From Xanthobacteraceae bacterium (GTDB lineage Bacteria; Pseudomonadota; Alphaproteobacteria; Rhizobiales; Xanthobacteraceae), in the NCBI GenBank assembly GCA_019635585.1, contig JAHBZE010000001.1:992001-1056000 (forward strand): a stretch of 64,000 nt of DNA, given 5' to 3'. Below are positions 9,119 to 17,553 of the stretch, piece after piece (position 1 is the stretch's first letter; each line of letters starts with the position of its first letter). Both the position numbers and the translations under genes were made by a program. A model generated the notes under the pieces. That model did not search any database. It worked only from the letters and a program-made list of their open reading frames with translations, and was not told the origin of the DNA.

Positions 9119-12100
9119 ATGCAGTTCACGCGGTTAAAGCTTCTCGGTTTCAAGTCCTTCGTCGAGTCCTCCGAGTTCGTAATCGAACCGGGACTGACCG
9201 GCGTCGTCGGCCCGAACGGCTGCGGCAAGTCGAACATCGTCGAAGCGCTGCGCTGGGCCATGGGCGAAAGCTCGACCAAGGCCATGCGCGCGCAGGACAT
9301 GGATCAGGTGATTTTTGCGGGCTCCGCGCACCGGCCCGCGCGCAACACCGCGGAAGTCGTGATCGTGGTCGATAACGCCGACCGCACGGCGCCGGCGCAA
9401 TTCAACGACAGCGACATTCTCGAAGTCTCGCGCCGCATCGAGCGCGAAGCCGGCTCGGCCTACCGCATCAACGGCCGCGAAGTGCGCGCCCGCGACGTGC
9501 AACTGCTGTTCGCCGACGCTTCCTCCGGTTCGCGTTCTCCCGCACTCGTGAAGCAGGGCCAGATTGGCGAGATCATCAACGCGAAACCGGAATCGCGCCG
9601 CCGAATCCTGGAAGAAGCCGCCGGTATCTCCGGCCTGCATGCGCGCAAGCACGAAGCCGAAACGCGACTGAAGGCTGCCGAAACCAATCTCCAGCGCCTC
9701 GAGGACGTGATCGGCCAGATCGCGACCCAGATGGACAGCCTGAAACGGCAAGCGCGCCAGACCGTGCGCTACAAGAACATCTCCGGCGAAATCCGCCGCC
9801 GGCAGGCGCTGCTGATGGCGCTGCGCTGGCGCGAGGCGGAAGCCCAGATCGCCGAAGCCGAACGCACCCGCGATCTTGCGATCCGCGCGGTCGCAGACCA
9901 GACCAAGCTTCACCTCGAAGCGAGCCGGAAGCAGAGCGAAGCCGGCGAGCAACTCAATCCCATGCGCGAACAGGCCGCGATTGCCGGCGCGGGCCTTCAA
10001 CGCCTCAACCTCGCTAGCGCTGAACTTGACCGGGAAGAAGCCCGCGCGAAAAGCCGCGCCGAAGAACTCGACCGCCGCCTCACGCAGTTATCTGCCGACA
10101 TCGAGCGCGAGCGTGCGCTCGCAAACGACGCGGTCGAAGTGCTTGCCCGTCTCGTGCGCGAAGAAGAAGCGCTTACCGCCGAAGAGAACAGCGTCTCCGG
10201 AGGTGAAGCTGCCGCCCGCGAGCGCATGACGGCCGCCGAGCGGCAACTGATCGCGACCGAAAAGTCCTTTGACGAAGCGACCGCCGAACTTGCCGCGCTG
10301 GTCGCCAAGCGCGGCTCGCTCGAAGCGTCGATGGAAAACCACCGCGCGCGGCTTTCGAAGATCGCCGCCGAAATTGTGCAGATCGAGCAGGAAGCCGGCC
10401 AGGGCCTGGCCGAAAACGGCGGCGAACTCGCGCGGTTACGAGAAGCCGCGACCGCCGCGCAGGAAGACGTCAGCCGGACCGATGCCGCGGCACTCAAAGC
10501 CGAGGCTGCGCGCTCCGCCGCCGCGCAGGCTCTCGTTGTCACGCGCGCGCCGCTCCACACCGCCGAGCAGAGCCTGCACCGGCTGGAAACCGAAGCGCGC
10601 ACGCTGGCGAAGATGCTCGGCGAGCAGTCGAAGTCGCTGTTTCCGCCCGCAGTCGATCAGGTCCGGGTCGCGAGCGGCTATGAGGCCGCGCTCGCCGCGG
10701 CGCTAGGCGACGAACTCGACGCGCCGCTCGACGCCTCGTCGCCCATGCACTGGGCGGGTGCGAACGCAAACGCTTCCGACCCTGCGCTTCCCGCCGGTGT
10801 CGAGCCGCTGACCGCGCAAGTGAATGCCCCCGAAGCGCTTATCCGCAGCCTGAAGCAGATCGGCGTCGTCGATCGCGCACAAGGTGCGGTGCTGCGTAAG
10901 CAACTCGCCGTTGGCCAGCGCCTCGTCTCCAAGGAAGGCGATCTGTGGCGCTGGGACGGCTATACCGTCACCGCCGATGCGCCGACCGCCGCTGCACGCC
11001 GTCTCGCTGCGCGAAACCGGCTCGCCGAAATCGATCAGGAAGTCGCGAACGCCCGCGAAGCCGTCGCCAAGGCGAAAGCCGAGAACGACAAGGCGCAAGT
11101 TGAACTGACCGCCGCGGAAACCGAAGAACTTAACGCGCGCGGCCTGTGGCGCAACGCGCAGGCGACCTACGACACCGCGCTGCAGGCACTTGCCGACGCG
11201 GAACGCGGCGCGGGTGAGCACCAGTCGCGTCTCTCGGCGCTTTCCGAGGCCCGCGCCAGGCTTCTGGCGAACAAGACCGAAACCGAAAGCCTCGTGGCGG
11301 AAGCCGCAAACTTGCTCGCCTCGCTCCCCGTGATCGCGGCTGCCGAAGCGGCCCTCGGAGCATTGCGCACGCGCGTCACGAATGACCGCGCAGCCTATGC
11401 GAGCGCGAAGGCCGACATCGACGGCATCGAACGCGAACGCACGGCGCGCGCGCATCGGCTTTCCACCATCGGCGCCGAGCGCGCGTCGTGGCGCGAACGC
11501 GAGGAGCGCGCCGGTCTTCAGATTGCGGCAATCGAGCAGCGTATTGCGGAAACGAAAAACGAGCGCGCGGCGCTCGACGACGCGCCGGCGAAATTCGCCG
11601 AACAACGCAATGCGCTGCTCACCGAAATCAACGCGGCGGAAACGAAGAAGCGCGAAGCCGACGACAAGCTGGTCGCTGCCGAACAGGTGCTCGCCGAAGC
11701 AGACAAGGCAGAGCGCGAACTGCGCGACGCGCTTTCCGCGGCCCGCGAAGTCTCCGCCCGCGACGAAGCGCGGTTAGAGGCCGCGCGCCAGCGCAAAAAT
11801 GACCTCGCGCGTGAAGTCACCGAAGTCCTCGGCGGCGAGCCGACGGACGAGCGGATCGCGGAGGCGCTCGATACCAAGGGTGCGGAATCCGAACCGGCGG
11901 AAGTCGCGGCCAAGCTGGAAAGCCTGGAGCGCGAGCGCGAGCGGCTCGGTGCCGTGAACCTGCGCGCCGACGAGGAACTGACCGAGGTCGAAAAGCAGCA
12001 CCTCGGGCTGACCTCCGAGCGTGACGACCTCGTCGAAGCGATCAAGCGGCTCCGCACAGGCATCCAAAGCCTCGACCGGGAAGCGCGTGAGCGCCTTACC

Positions 12101-12571
12101 GCCTCGTTCCAGACCGTGAACGAGCACTTCAAGAAGCTCTTCACCGGACTGTTCTCGGGCGGCACCGCGGAACTCGTGCTGACCGGCTCCGACGACCCGC
12201 TGGAGGCCGGCCTCGACATCATCGCCAAGCCGCCAGGAAAGAAGGCACAGTCGCTGTCGCTGCTTTCGGGAGGCGAGCAGGCGCTGACCGCCATGTCGCT
12301 GATTTTCGCGGTGTTCCTGACCAACCCCTCGCCGATCTGCGTGCTGGACGAAGTCGACGCGCCGCTCGACGACTCGAACGTGGAACGCTTCTGCGGATTG
12401 CTCGAGCGGATGCGGGACGAAACCGACACCCGTTTTATTACGGTGACGCATAACCCGATCACTATGGCCCGCATGGACCGGCTGTTCGGGGTCACCATGG
12501 CCGAACGGGGCGTCTCGCAACTGGTCTCGGTCGACCTGCAGACCGCCCAGAGCTACCGCGAAGCGGGCTAG
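9119..12571 (+). CDS. smc: Chromosome segregation SMC ATPase
   Basis: The 1150-residue SMC subunit of the condensin complex. Walker A GPNGCGKSN is at residues 31-39. Long heptad coiled coils rich in A, E and R run from about 165 to 500 and 640 to 990, with the globular hinge between (about 510-630). The C-terminal head has the signature LSLLSGGEQALTAMSL and Walker B PICVLDEVDAPLDDSNVERF, followed by the switch histidine in FITVTHNPITMARMD. Partners ScpA and ScpB are not in the window. The ATG at 9119 starts the family-typical MQFTRLKLLGFKSFV. Its placement after dsbA is the usual rhizobial order. Confidence 0.97.
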   Translation: MQFTRLKLLGFKSFVESSEFVIEPGLTGVVGPNGCGKSNIVEALRWAMGESSTKAMRAQDMDQVIFAGSAHRPARNTAEVVIVVDNADRTAPAQFNDSDILEVSRRIEREAGSAYRINGREVRARDVQLLFADASSGSRSPALVKQGQIGEIINAKPESRRRILEEAAGISGLHARKHEAETRLKAAETNLQRLEDVIGQIATQMDSLKRQARQTVRYKNISGEIRRRQALLMALRWREAEAQIAEAERTRDLAIRAVADQTKLHLEASRKQSEAGEQLNPMREQAAIAGAGLQRLNLASAELDREEARAKSRAEELDRRLTQLSADIERERALANDAVEVLARLVREEEALTAEENSVSGGEAAARERMTAAERQLIATEKSFDEATAELAALVAKRGSLEASMENHRARLSKIAAEIVQIEQEAGQGLAENGGELARLREAATAAQEDVSRTDAAALKAEAARSAAAQALVVTRAPLHTAEQSLHRLETEARTLAKMLGEQSKSLFPPAVDQVRVASGYEAALAAALGDELDAPLDASSPMHWAGANANASDPALPAGVEPLTAQVNAPEALIRSLKQIGVVDRAQGAVLRKQLAVGQRLVSKEGDLWRWDGYTVTADAPTAAARRLAARNRLAEIDQEVANAREAVAKAKAENDKAQVELTAAETEELNARGLWRNAQATYDTALQALADAERGAGEHQSRLSALSEARARLLANKTETESLVAEAANLLASLPVIAAAEAALGALRTRVTNDRAAYASAKADIDGIERERTARAHRLSTIGAERASWREREERAGLQIAAIEQRIAETKNERAALDDAPAKFAEQRNALLTEINAAETKKREADDKLVAAEQVLAEADKAERELRDALSAAREVSARDEARLEAARQRKNDLAREVTEVLGGEPTDERIAEALDTKGAESEPAEVAAKLESLERERERLGAVNLRADEELTEVEKQHLGLTSERDDLVEAIKRLRTGIQSLDREARERLTASFQTVNEHFKKLFTGLFSGGTAELVLTGSDDPLEAGLDIIAKPPGKKAQSLSLLSGGEQALTAMSLIFAVFLTNPSPICVLDEVDAPLDDSNVERFCGLLERMRDETDTRFITVTHNPITMARMDRLFGVTMAERGVSQLVSVDLQTAQSYREAG

Positions 12572-12588
12572 GTTTTGCCAAGTCTTGC

Positions 12589-12617
12589 GCGAGTCTCGGG
12601 GGACTCCCGAGACTCGC
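12589..12617 (+). terminator. Strong hairpin after smc carrying three GANTC sites
   Basis: GCGAGTCTCGGG (12589-12600) pairs perfectly with CCCGAGACTCGC (12606-12617) around GGACT, starting 18 bases after the smc stop. No T-run follows, so it may block or protect RNA rather than act as an intrinsic terminator. GAGTC at 12591, GACTC at 12602 and GACTC at 12611 are CcrM target sites, an unusually dense cluster. Confidence 0.5.
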
Positions 12618-12683
12618 CGCCGCACCCTTGACAGGCGGTAATTTATTCAACGAATACAGGGTGTTAAGAGACGTTTACGTTTC

Positions 12684-12712
12684 TTGACACCCATAGACCC
12701 CCTCACTATGGT
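12684..12712 (+). promoter_or_regulatory. Sigma-70-type promoter of the atp operon
   Basis: TTGACA at 12684-12689 is a perfect -35 box. After exactly 17 bases comes TATGGT (12707-12712), a fair -10 box. Transcription would begin near 12719, leaving an untranslated leader of about 50 bases before the first gene at 12768. A second TTGACA at 12628 lacks a convincing -10 partner. Confidence 0.65.
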
Positions 12713-12767
12713 CCGCGCGGCTTCGGAGAGAAGCCGCTATTTTCCTCGACTTTTGAGAGGTTTCCCG

Positions 12768-13115
12768 ATGAGCGGCGACCCCAGAAGCGGAAATGGCGGG
12801 GGCGATCTTTCCGACAGGCTGCGACGTCTCGACGAAAAACTCGACGCGCGAAATGCGGAGGAGATGCGGAACAAGCCCGCGCCCCCGCCTGACGCTGCGG
12901 ACCGTTCCGGGTTCACGCGAGGCATGAAACTCTCCGGCGATTTCGTTGGAGGCGTGGTCGCTGGCTTCGCCGTCGGGTGGCTGTTCGACAAGCTCACCGG
13001 ATGGTCGCCGTGGGGGCTGATCGTTTTCATTCTCCTCGGTTTCGCAGCCGGCGTTTTGAACGTACTTCGCTCGGTCGGCGCGTTGCCGAAATACGGCGAG
13101 CGGCGGGAAAAATGA
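12768..13115 (+). CDS. atpI: AtpZ/AtpI-family ATP synthase assembly protein
   Basis: A 115-residue protein that heads the F0 operon. Residues 1-50 are hydrophilic with a charged helix (LSDRLRRLDEKLDARNAEEM). Two membrane helices follow (FVGGVVAGFAVGWLFDKL and WGLIVFILLGFAAGVLNVLRS), the layout of AtpZ/AtpI proteins that aid c-ring assembly and Mg2+ handling. The start ATG at 12768 has the ribosome site GAGAGG at 12755-12760; a longer frame from 12684 overlaps the promoter and is rejected. It is followed by atpB after 36 bases. Confidence 0.88.
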   Translation: MSGDPRSGNGGGDLSDRLRRLDEKLDARNAEEMRNKPAPPPDAADRSGFTRGMKLSGDFVGGVVAGFAVGWLFDKLTGWSPWGLIVFILLGFAAGVLNVLRSVGALPKYGERREK

Positions 13116-13151
13116 GATGGCGGCGCGAAACCGCGCCGGAGACTGGAAACG

Positions 13152-13904
13152 ATGGCCGACCCAATTCATCAATTCGAGATCAAGAAGATCGCCGTCCTCG
13201 GCCATATCGGGCCCTATGAGATCGCGCTGACCAATTCGGCCGTCTTCATGATCGCCGCGGTCGTCACGATCGTCGGCTTCATCCTGCTTGCGACCTCGGG
13301 CCGCTCGCTGGTGCCGGGGCGATTACAATCGCTCGCCGAGATAACCTATGATTTCGTCGCGGATACCGTACGAAGCACGGCCGGCAAGGAAGGCATGAAG
13401 TTCTTCCCCTTCGTGTTCTCGATCTTCACTTTCGTACTCGTGCTGAACATGTTCGGCATGATCCCCGGCTTCTTCACGGTCACCAGCCATATCGTCATCA
13501 CCGGTGCGCTCGCGCTCCTCGTGATCCTGATTGTCATCATCTACGGCCTCTACAAAAACGGCTTCAAATTCTTCAAGCTGTTCTGGCCCTCCGGCGTGCC
13601 GATGTTCGTCATGCCGATGATCGTGATCATCGAAATCCTTTCCTTCCTGTCGCGCCCGCTTTCGCTCTCGGTGCGACTGTTCGCGAACATGCTCGCGGGC
13701 CACATCACCATCAAGGTTTTCGCAAGCTTCATCGGCCTGCTCGCGACCTCGCTCGGCGTCGCCGGCTGGGCGCTCGGTATCCTGCCGTTCGGCATGCTGA
13801 TCGCGCTGACCGCGCTCGATCTCCTGGTCGCGTTCCTGCAGGCATACGTGTTCGCCGTGCTCACCTGTCTCTATCTCAACGACGCAATTCACCCCGGTCA
13901 CTGA
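13152..13904 (+). CDS. atpB: F0 ATP synthase subunit a
   Basis: The 250-residue proton-channel subunit a. The essential arginine is R175 in [16 protein letters not shown]. Five to six membrane helices follow the N-terminal HQFEIKKI segment. The C-terminal helix [25 protein letters not shown] carries the conserved glutamine. It works with the c-ring encoded next to it to pass protons. The F1 genes (atpHAGDC) are not in the window, which agrees with the split F0/F1 loci of alphaproteobacteria. Confidence 0.97.
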   Translation: MADPIHQFEIKKIAVLGHIGPYEIALTNSAVFMIAAVVTIVGFILLATSGRSLVPGRLQSLAEITYDFVADTVRSTAGKEGMKFFPFVFSIFTFVLVLNMFGMIPGFFTVTSHIVITGALALLVILIVIIYGLYKNGFKFFKLFWPSGVPMFVMPMIVIIEILSFLSRPLSLSVRLFANMLAGHITIKVFASFIGLLATSLGVAGWALGILPFGMLIALTALDLLVAFLQAYVFAVLTCLYLNDAIHPGH

Positions 13905-13944
13905 CCGAACAGTTCAACCAGAAAGTCTCCAGAGGAGTTTCGTT

Positions 13945-14184
13945 ATGGATCCAGTAGCAGCAAAAGAACTTGGCCGTCTGATCGGCGCCGGTATCGCGGC
14001 GATCGGCATGGGCGGCGCCGGCGTCGGCGTCGGTCTGATTTTCGGCAACTATCTCTCCGCCGCGCTCCGCAACCCGGCGGCCGCGCAGGGCCAGTTCGGC
14101 AACCTGATTTTCGGCTTCGCCGTGACCGAAGCGCTGGGCATCTTCTCGCTGCTCATCGCGCTTCTGCTCCTGTTCGCCGTCTAA
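13945..14184 (+). CDS. atpE: F0 ATP synthase subunit c
   Basis: A 79-residue proteolipid hairpin. The N-terminal helix is glycine-rich ([17 protein letters not shown]), the loop is RNPAAAQ, and the ion-carrying carboxylate is E62 in [13 protein letters not shown]. The residues around E62 fit a proton rather than a sodium ring. A strong ribosome site (AGAGGAG) precedes the ATG, as expected for the subunit needed in most copies. Confidence 0.97.
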   Translation: MDPVAAKELGRLIGAGIAAIGMGGAGVGVGLIFGNYLSAALRNPAAAQGQFGNLIFGFAVTEALGIFSLLIALLLLFAV

Positions 14185-14210
14185 GCGGACGAGAAGGAAG
14201 GCCGACGTAA

Positions 14211-14738
14211 ATGGCGACGAATACGCATACCGAACATCCGGGCGGGAAGGCCCCGTTTCCTCCGTTCCAGGGGGAGACGTTTCCTTCGCAGATCTTCTGG
14301 CTCACGATCTGCTTCGTCGCGCTTTACTTCCTGCTCTCGCGCGTAGCCCTGCCGCGTCTCGGCGGCGTGATCGCCGAGCGCAACGCGAAGATCGAGGGCG
14401 ATTTGGAAGCCGCGAACCGGCTTCGCAACGACAGCGAAGCGGCGCAAGCGGCTTATGAGAAGTCGCTAGCCGACGCCCGCGCGAAAGCGCAGGCACTTGC
14501 TTCCGAATCCCAGGCCAAGGCCGCTTCGGAGGCAGAAGCGCAGCGCAAGGAGCTCGAAGCCGGCCTCAAGGCCAAGCTGGACGCCGCCGAAACGCAGATC
14601 GCAAAGACCAAGTCCGCGGCAATGACGAACGTACGCACGATCGCGGTCGATACAGCGGGCGTGATCGTCGAACGGCTGACCGGCAAGGCCCCTGCACCGC
14701 AGGCGGTCGAGCGCGCGGTCGACGCCGCCCTGCACTGA
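14211..14738 (+). CDS. atpF': F0 ATP synthase subunit b' (first b-type stator gene)
   Basis: A 175-residue stator subunit with one membrane helix (FWLTICFVALYFLLSRVALP, about residues 27-46) after a soluble N-terminus, then a long alanine- and glutamate-rich coiled coil to the end. The extended N-terminus THTEHPGGKAPFPPFQGETFPSQ is typical of the b' (AtpG/AtpX) subunit that pairs with b in alphaproteobacteria. Gene order c, b', b supports this. Some annotations call it atpG or atpF2. Confidence 0.92.
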   Translation: MATNTHTEHPGGKAPFPPFQGETFPSQIFWLTICFVALYFLLSRVALPRLGGVIAERNAKIEGDLEAANRLRNDSEAAQAAYEKSLADARAKAQALASESQAKAASEAEAQRKELEAGLKAKLDAAETQIAKTKSAAMTNVRTIAVDTAGVIVERLTGKAPAPQAVERAVDAALH

Positions 14739-14749
14739 GGAGCACGCCG

Positions 14750-15244
14750 TTGCCAAACTGGTTGTTGGAAGCTGAACTCTGGGTCGCCATCGCCTTCGCG
14801 GTGTTCCTGATCATCGTGTTCCGCTTCGGCGTGCACCGCTCGCTGCTCGGCATGCTCGATCAGCGCAGCGCGAAAATTCAGGCCGAACTCGACGAAGCCA
14901 AGCGCCTGAAGGACGAGGCGGAGAAGCTTCTCGCCGAGTACCAGCAGAAGGCGCGTGAGGCCGAGAACGAAGCGAAGGCCATCGTCGCGCAGGCCAACAC
15001 CGAGGCGAAGCAGATCGCAGCGGATGCGAAAGCGCGGCTCGAGGAATTCATCTCCCGCCGCACCAAGATGGCCGAAACCAAGATCGCGCAGGCCGAAACC
15101 CAGGCGATGGCGGAAGTTCGCGCGGCGGCAGCCGATGCCGCGGTGAAAGCCGCCGAAGTGATCGTCGCGGAAACCGCGAAGGGTCAGGACGGAAAGGCCC
15201 TCCTCGACAACGCCATCAAGGATGTGAAGGCCCGCCTCGGCTGA
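14750..15244 (+). CDS. atpF: F0 ATP synthase subunit b
   Basis: A 164-residue second stator subunit. One membrane helix occupies about residues 8-28 (LWVAIAFAVFLIIVFRFGV), followed by RSLLGMLDQRSAKIQAELDEAKRLKDEAEKL, the family-typical start of the coiled coil that reaches F1. The start is TTG at 14750, with TGAGGAG nine bases upstream overlapping the previous stop. Only 11 bases separate it from the b' gene. It is last in the operon; a strong terminator follows at 15273-15300. Confidence 0.95.
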   Translation: MPNWLLEAELWVAIAFAVFLIIVFRFGVHRSLLGMLDQRSAKIQAELDEAKRLKDEAEKLLAEYQQKAREAENEAKAIVAQANTEAKQIAADAKARLEEFISRRTKMAETKIAQAETQAMAEVRAAAADAAVKAAEVIVAETAKGQDGKALLDNAIKDVKARLG

Positions 15245-15272
15245 GCCATCGCGGAAGCGAAACAGACAAAAG

Positions 15273-15300
15273 AAAACGGCCGCTTCGCAGCGGCCGTTTT
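15273..15300. terminator. Bidirectional intrinsic terminator after atpF
   Basis: AAAACGGCCGCT (15273-15284) pairs with AGCGGCCGTTTT (15289-15300) around TCGC, followed by more T on the plus strand. The A-rich left flank gives a T-run on the minus strand, so it can also end the convergent lipoprotein gene that stops at 15323. Confidence 0.85.
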
Positions 15301-15322
15301 TTATTGGCTTATGCTGCCGCTA

Positions 15323-16129
15323 CTATCGCGGCGGCGGATCGAAGGTCGGCACGTTCGACGGCGCCTGCTGCTGCTGTTGCTGCTGCGGGGGCGGCGTGAA
15401 CGTGGGGGCCTGCTGTTGCTGCTGTGCCGGCTGTTGCGTCGCCGGCGCCTGCTTCTTGACCTGCTTCTTCGGTGCGGACTTCTTCACCACGGGTGCCTTC
15501 TTCTTCGCAGGCGGCGGCGCGCCGTGCGGATCGAAGCCGACATAGATCACGTATTTCTCGAGGTTCTTATCCGCGGGCAGCGGGAACGTGAGATCATCTT
15601 CGACCTGCGTGAACGGCACCTGCGTCGAACCCTGCGGCACACTGACGTTCACCGCGTAAAACTTGGAAACGATCGGCCGCGGCTGCGGACCTTCTTGAAC
15701 CAGCGCGATACGCATCGGCACGGTCACGTTGCCAGGTCCGCCCTTCGGGCCGACGAGCAGGCGGCCTTCGACGCCGACCTTGATCGTCATGGTGTCGCCG
15801 AGAACCGCGCACTCGCGCGCGATCTGCACGATGCTGGCCTGATAGCGGACATTGGTCGGGCCCTGCCCCGCGGTCTGCGCCCAGGCGCTCGCGCCATTGC
15901 GAATCGTCGCACCCGGACAATCTTCGTCCGCATTCACTTGCGTCTGCGAGTTCGGATTGGCGTTCGGGTTATCGGGATCGTTCGGCGCGGGACCTTGCTT
16001 GAAGATGTCGCCCATATTGCCGATCGGGCCAATCACGTTTTCGACGGTGCTGCAGCCCGCCAACAACGCAACCAAGACAAATGCCGCCCAGCCCTGCATA
16101 TGCAGGCTTTGCCTGGAAACTTTACGCAT
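15323..16129 (-). CDS. Predicted lipoprotein with Pro/Gln-rich C-terminus
   Basis: A 268-residue envelope protein of unknown function. The N-terminus has a signal helix ending VALLAGC, a lipobox, so it is probably lipidated and membrane-anchored. Residues about 60-200 form a compact domain with two of its cysteines in NADEDCPGATIR and ARECAVLG, then a segment FTQVEDDLTFPLPADKNLEKYVIYVGFD. The tail is basic (KKKAPVVKKSAPKKQVKKQ) followed by runs of Q and P to the stop. The ATG at 16129 is chosen because GGAGGAG lies eight bases upstream; GTG codons a few bases earlier are possible. No function can be named. Confidence 0.72.
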   Translation of the reverse strand: MRKVSRQSLHMQGWAAFVLVALLAGCSTVENVIGPIGNMGDIFKQGPAPNDPDNPNANPNSQTQVNADEDCPGATIRNGASAWAQTAGQGPTNVRYQASIVQIARECAVLGDTMTIKVGVEGRLLVGPKGGPGNVTVPMRIALVQEGPQPRPIVSKFYAVNVSVPQGSTQVPFTQVEDDLTFPLPADKNLEKYVIYVGFDPHGAPPPAKKKAPVVKKSAPKKQVKKQAPATQQPAQQQQQAPTFTPPPQQQQQQQAPSNVPTFDPPPR

Positions 16130-16188
16130 ACTCACCACTCCTCCACGCCCATCATACCAGCGCGATGGGCGTCCGCGAACCCTTAAGA

Positions 16189-17553
16189 TTAACCGCCGTT
16201 GGATTTGGCTAACGGCGCAGGCCGTCCGACCATGATTACGAGAAACTTCGAGTCCGCCAAAAACCTTTTCGCAGCGCGGCGCACATCTTCGGCGGTGACC
16301 GCGTTAACCATCTTGTTGCGGCGTTCGATGTAGTCGATGCCGAGATCTTCCAATTGAATCTCAAGCAACTGCTGGGCGACCTTCGCAGACGTGTCGAAGT
16401 GCAGAAGATAAGAGCCTGTCAGATAACTTTTGGCCTGTGCCAGCTCTTCGGCGGTCGGGCCATCCTTCGCGATCCGCGCGATCTCCTCTTCAATCAGCTG
16501 CAGCGCTTCCACTGCGCGGTCATTACGCGTCGAGGTGCCGCCGAGAAAGAGACCGGAACGATCGAGGGTCGATAGGTATGAATACACCGAATAGGCGAGG
16601 CCGCGCTTCTCGCGCACTTCGCGATAAAGCCGTGAGGAAAAGCTGCCGCCGCCCAGCACATGGTTCAGCACATAGGCCGGCATGAAATCCGGATCCTTGC
16701 GCTTCAGACCGATGCCGCCGAACAGGATCGTAGTCTGCGGAATGTTGAGATCGACGATATCGCGGCGTCCGAGCGATTCAGGGGTAATGTCCGGTATAGG
16801 AGTAAGATCGGCCTTCTCCGGGAGCTTCGCAAACACCTGATCGACCAGACGCGCGAGTTCCTTGCTCTCGATCGAACCCACGGCGGCGACCTTCAGGTTC
16901 GAGCGCGCGAGATTTTTCTTCACGAAAGCGAACAGCATCGAGCGTTCGACACCCCCGACCGAGGCTTCGTCGCCCTTTACCGGGCGGCCGTAGGGATGGT
17001 TCGGGAAAGCGGAAGCGAACCAGCGCAGGCTCGCAACTTCGCTAGGGTTCGTGAGCGAGCGCCGATGGGCCGCGACGACGCTGGCACGGATGCGGTCGAT
17101 CGCTTCCTGATCGAAGCGGGGCGCCTGTAGCGAAAGGCGCAACAGTTCGAACGCCTCCTCGCGGTCGTCGCTCAGCATGCGCAGCGACCCGCGGAAGGTA
17201 TCGAGGTCGGCGCTGAAGGAAAGCGAAATCGCGCGGCGCTCCAGCCGTTCGTGAAACGTCTTTGCGTCGAGATCGCCCGCACCCTCGTCGAGCGTCGACG
17301 CGGTCATATAGGCGAGCCCGGCGCGGTCGGCGGGATCCTGACATGCGCCGGCGCCGTCGAAGGCGAAGTTCAGCGAAATGATCGGCAGAGTATCGTCACG
17401 AATGAACCAGACTTCGATACCGGCTGGCGTCACCAGTTTTTCGATCTTGCCCGGCTGCGCTTCGGCAGTTGCCCCGGACGAAAACAAGGCGAGAGCCATT
17501 GCGATCCCCTTAAAGAACCCGGAAATGCGGCGGCTGCCGCGCGCAATCTTCAC
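16189..17553 (-). CDS. M16 family protein, non-catalytic partner
   Basis: A 454-residue secreted M16 (pitrilysin/insulinase) family protein. A signal peptide ends near SSGATAEAQ. In the position of the zinc-binding HxxEH motif it reads ASTLDEGAGDLDAKTFHERLERR, with no HxxEH, so it cannot be a zinc peptidase alone. The C-terminal REVREKRGLAYSVYSYLS carries the arginine and tyrosine that help bind substrate in active/inactive M16B pairs. The start is GTG at 17553, overlapping the upstream stop as GTGA, the mark of coupled translation with its active partner. A longer frame from 17685 runs through the partner gene and is rejected. Confidence 0.88.
   Translation of the reverse strand: MKIARGSRRISGFFKGIAMALALFSSGATAEAQPGKIEKLVTPAGIEVWFIRDDTLPIISLNFAFDGAGACQDPADRAGLAYMTASTLDEGAGDLDAKTFHERLERRAISLSFSADLDTFRGSLRMLSDDREEAFELLRLSLQAPRFDQEAIDRIRASVVAAHRRSLTNPSEVASLRWFASAFPNHPYGRPVKGDEASVGGVERSMLFAFVKKNLARSNLKVAAVGSIESKELARLVDQVFAKLPEKADLTPIPDITPESLGRRDIVDLNIPQTTILFGGIGLKRKDPDFMPAYVLNHVLGGGSFSSRLYREVREKRGLAYSVYSYLSTLDRSGLFLGGTSTRNDRAVEALQLIEEEIARIAKDGPTAEELAQAKSYLTGSYLLHFDTSAKVAQQLLEIQLEDLGIDYIERRNKMVNAVTAEDVRRAAKRFLADSKFLVIMVGRPAPLAKSNGG

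Noticed and set aside
12628-12660. First TTGACA upstream of the atp operon
   Set aside because: No acceptable -10 hexamer at 16 to 18 bases; the second promoter at 12684 is much better.
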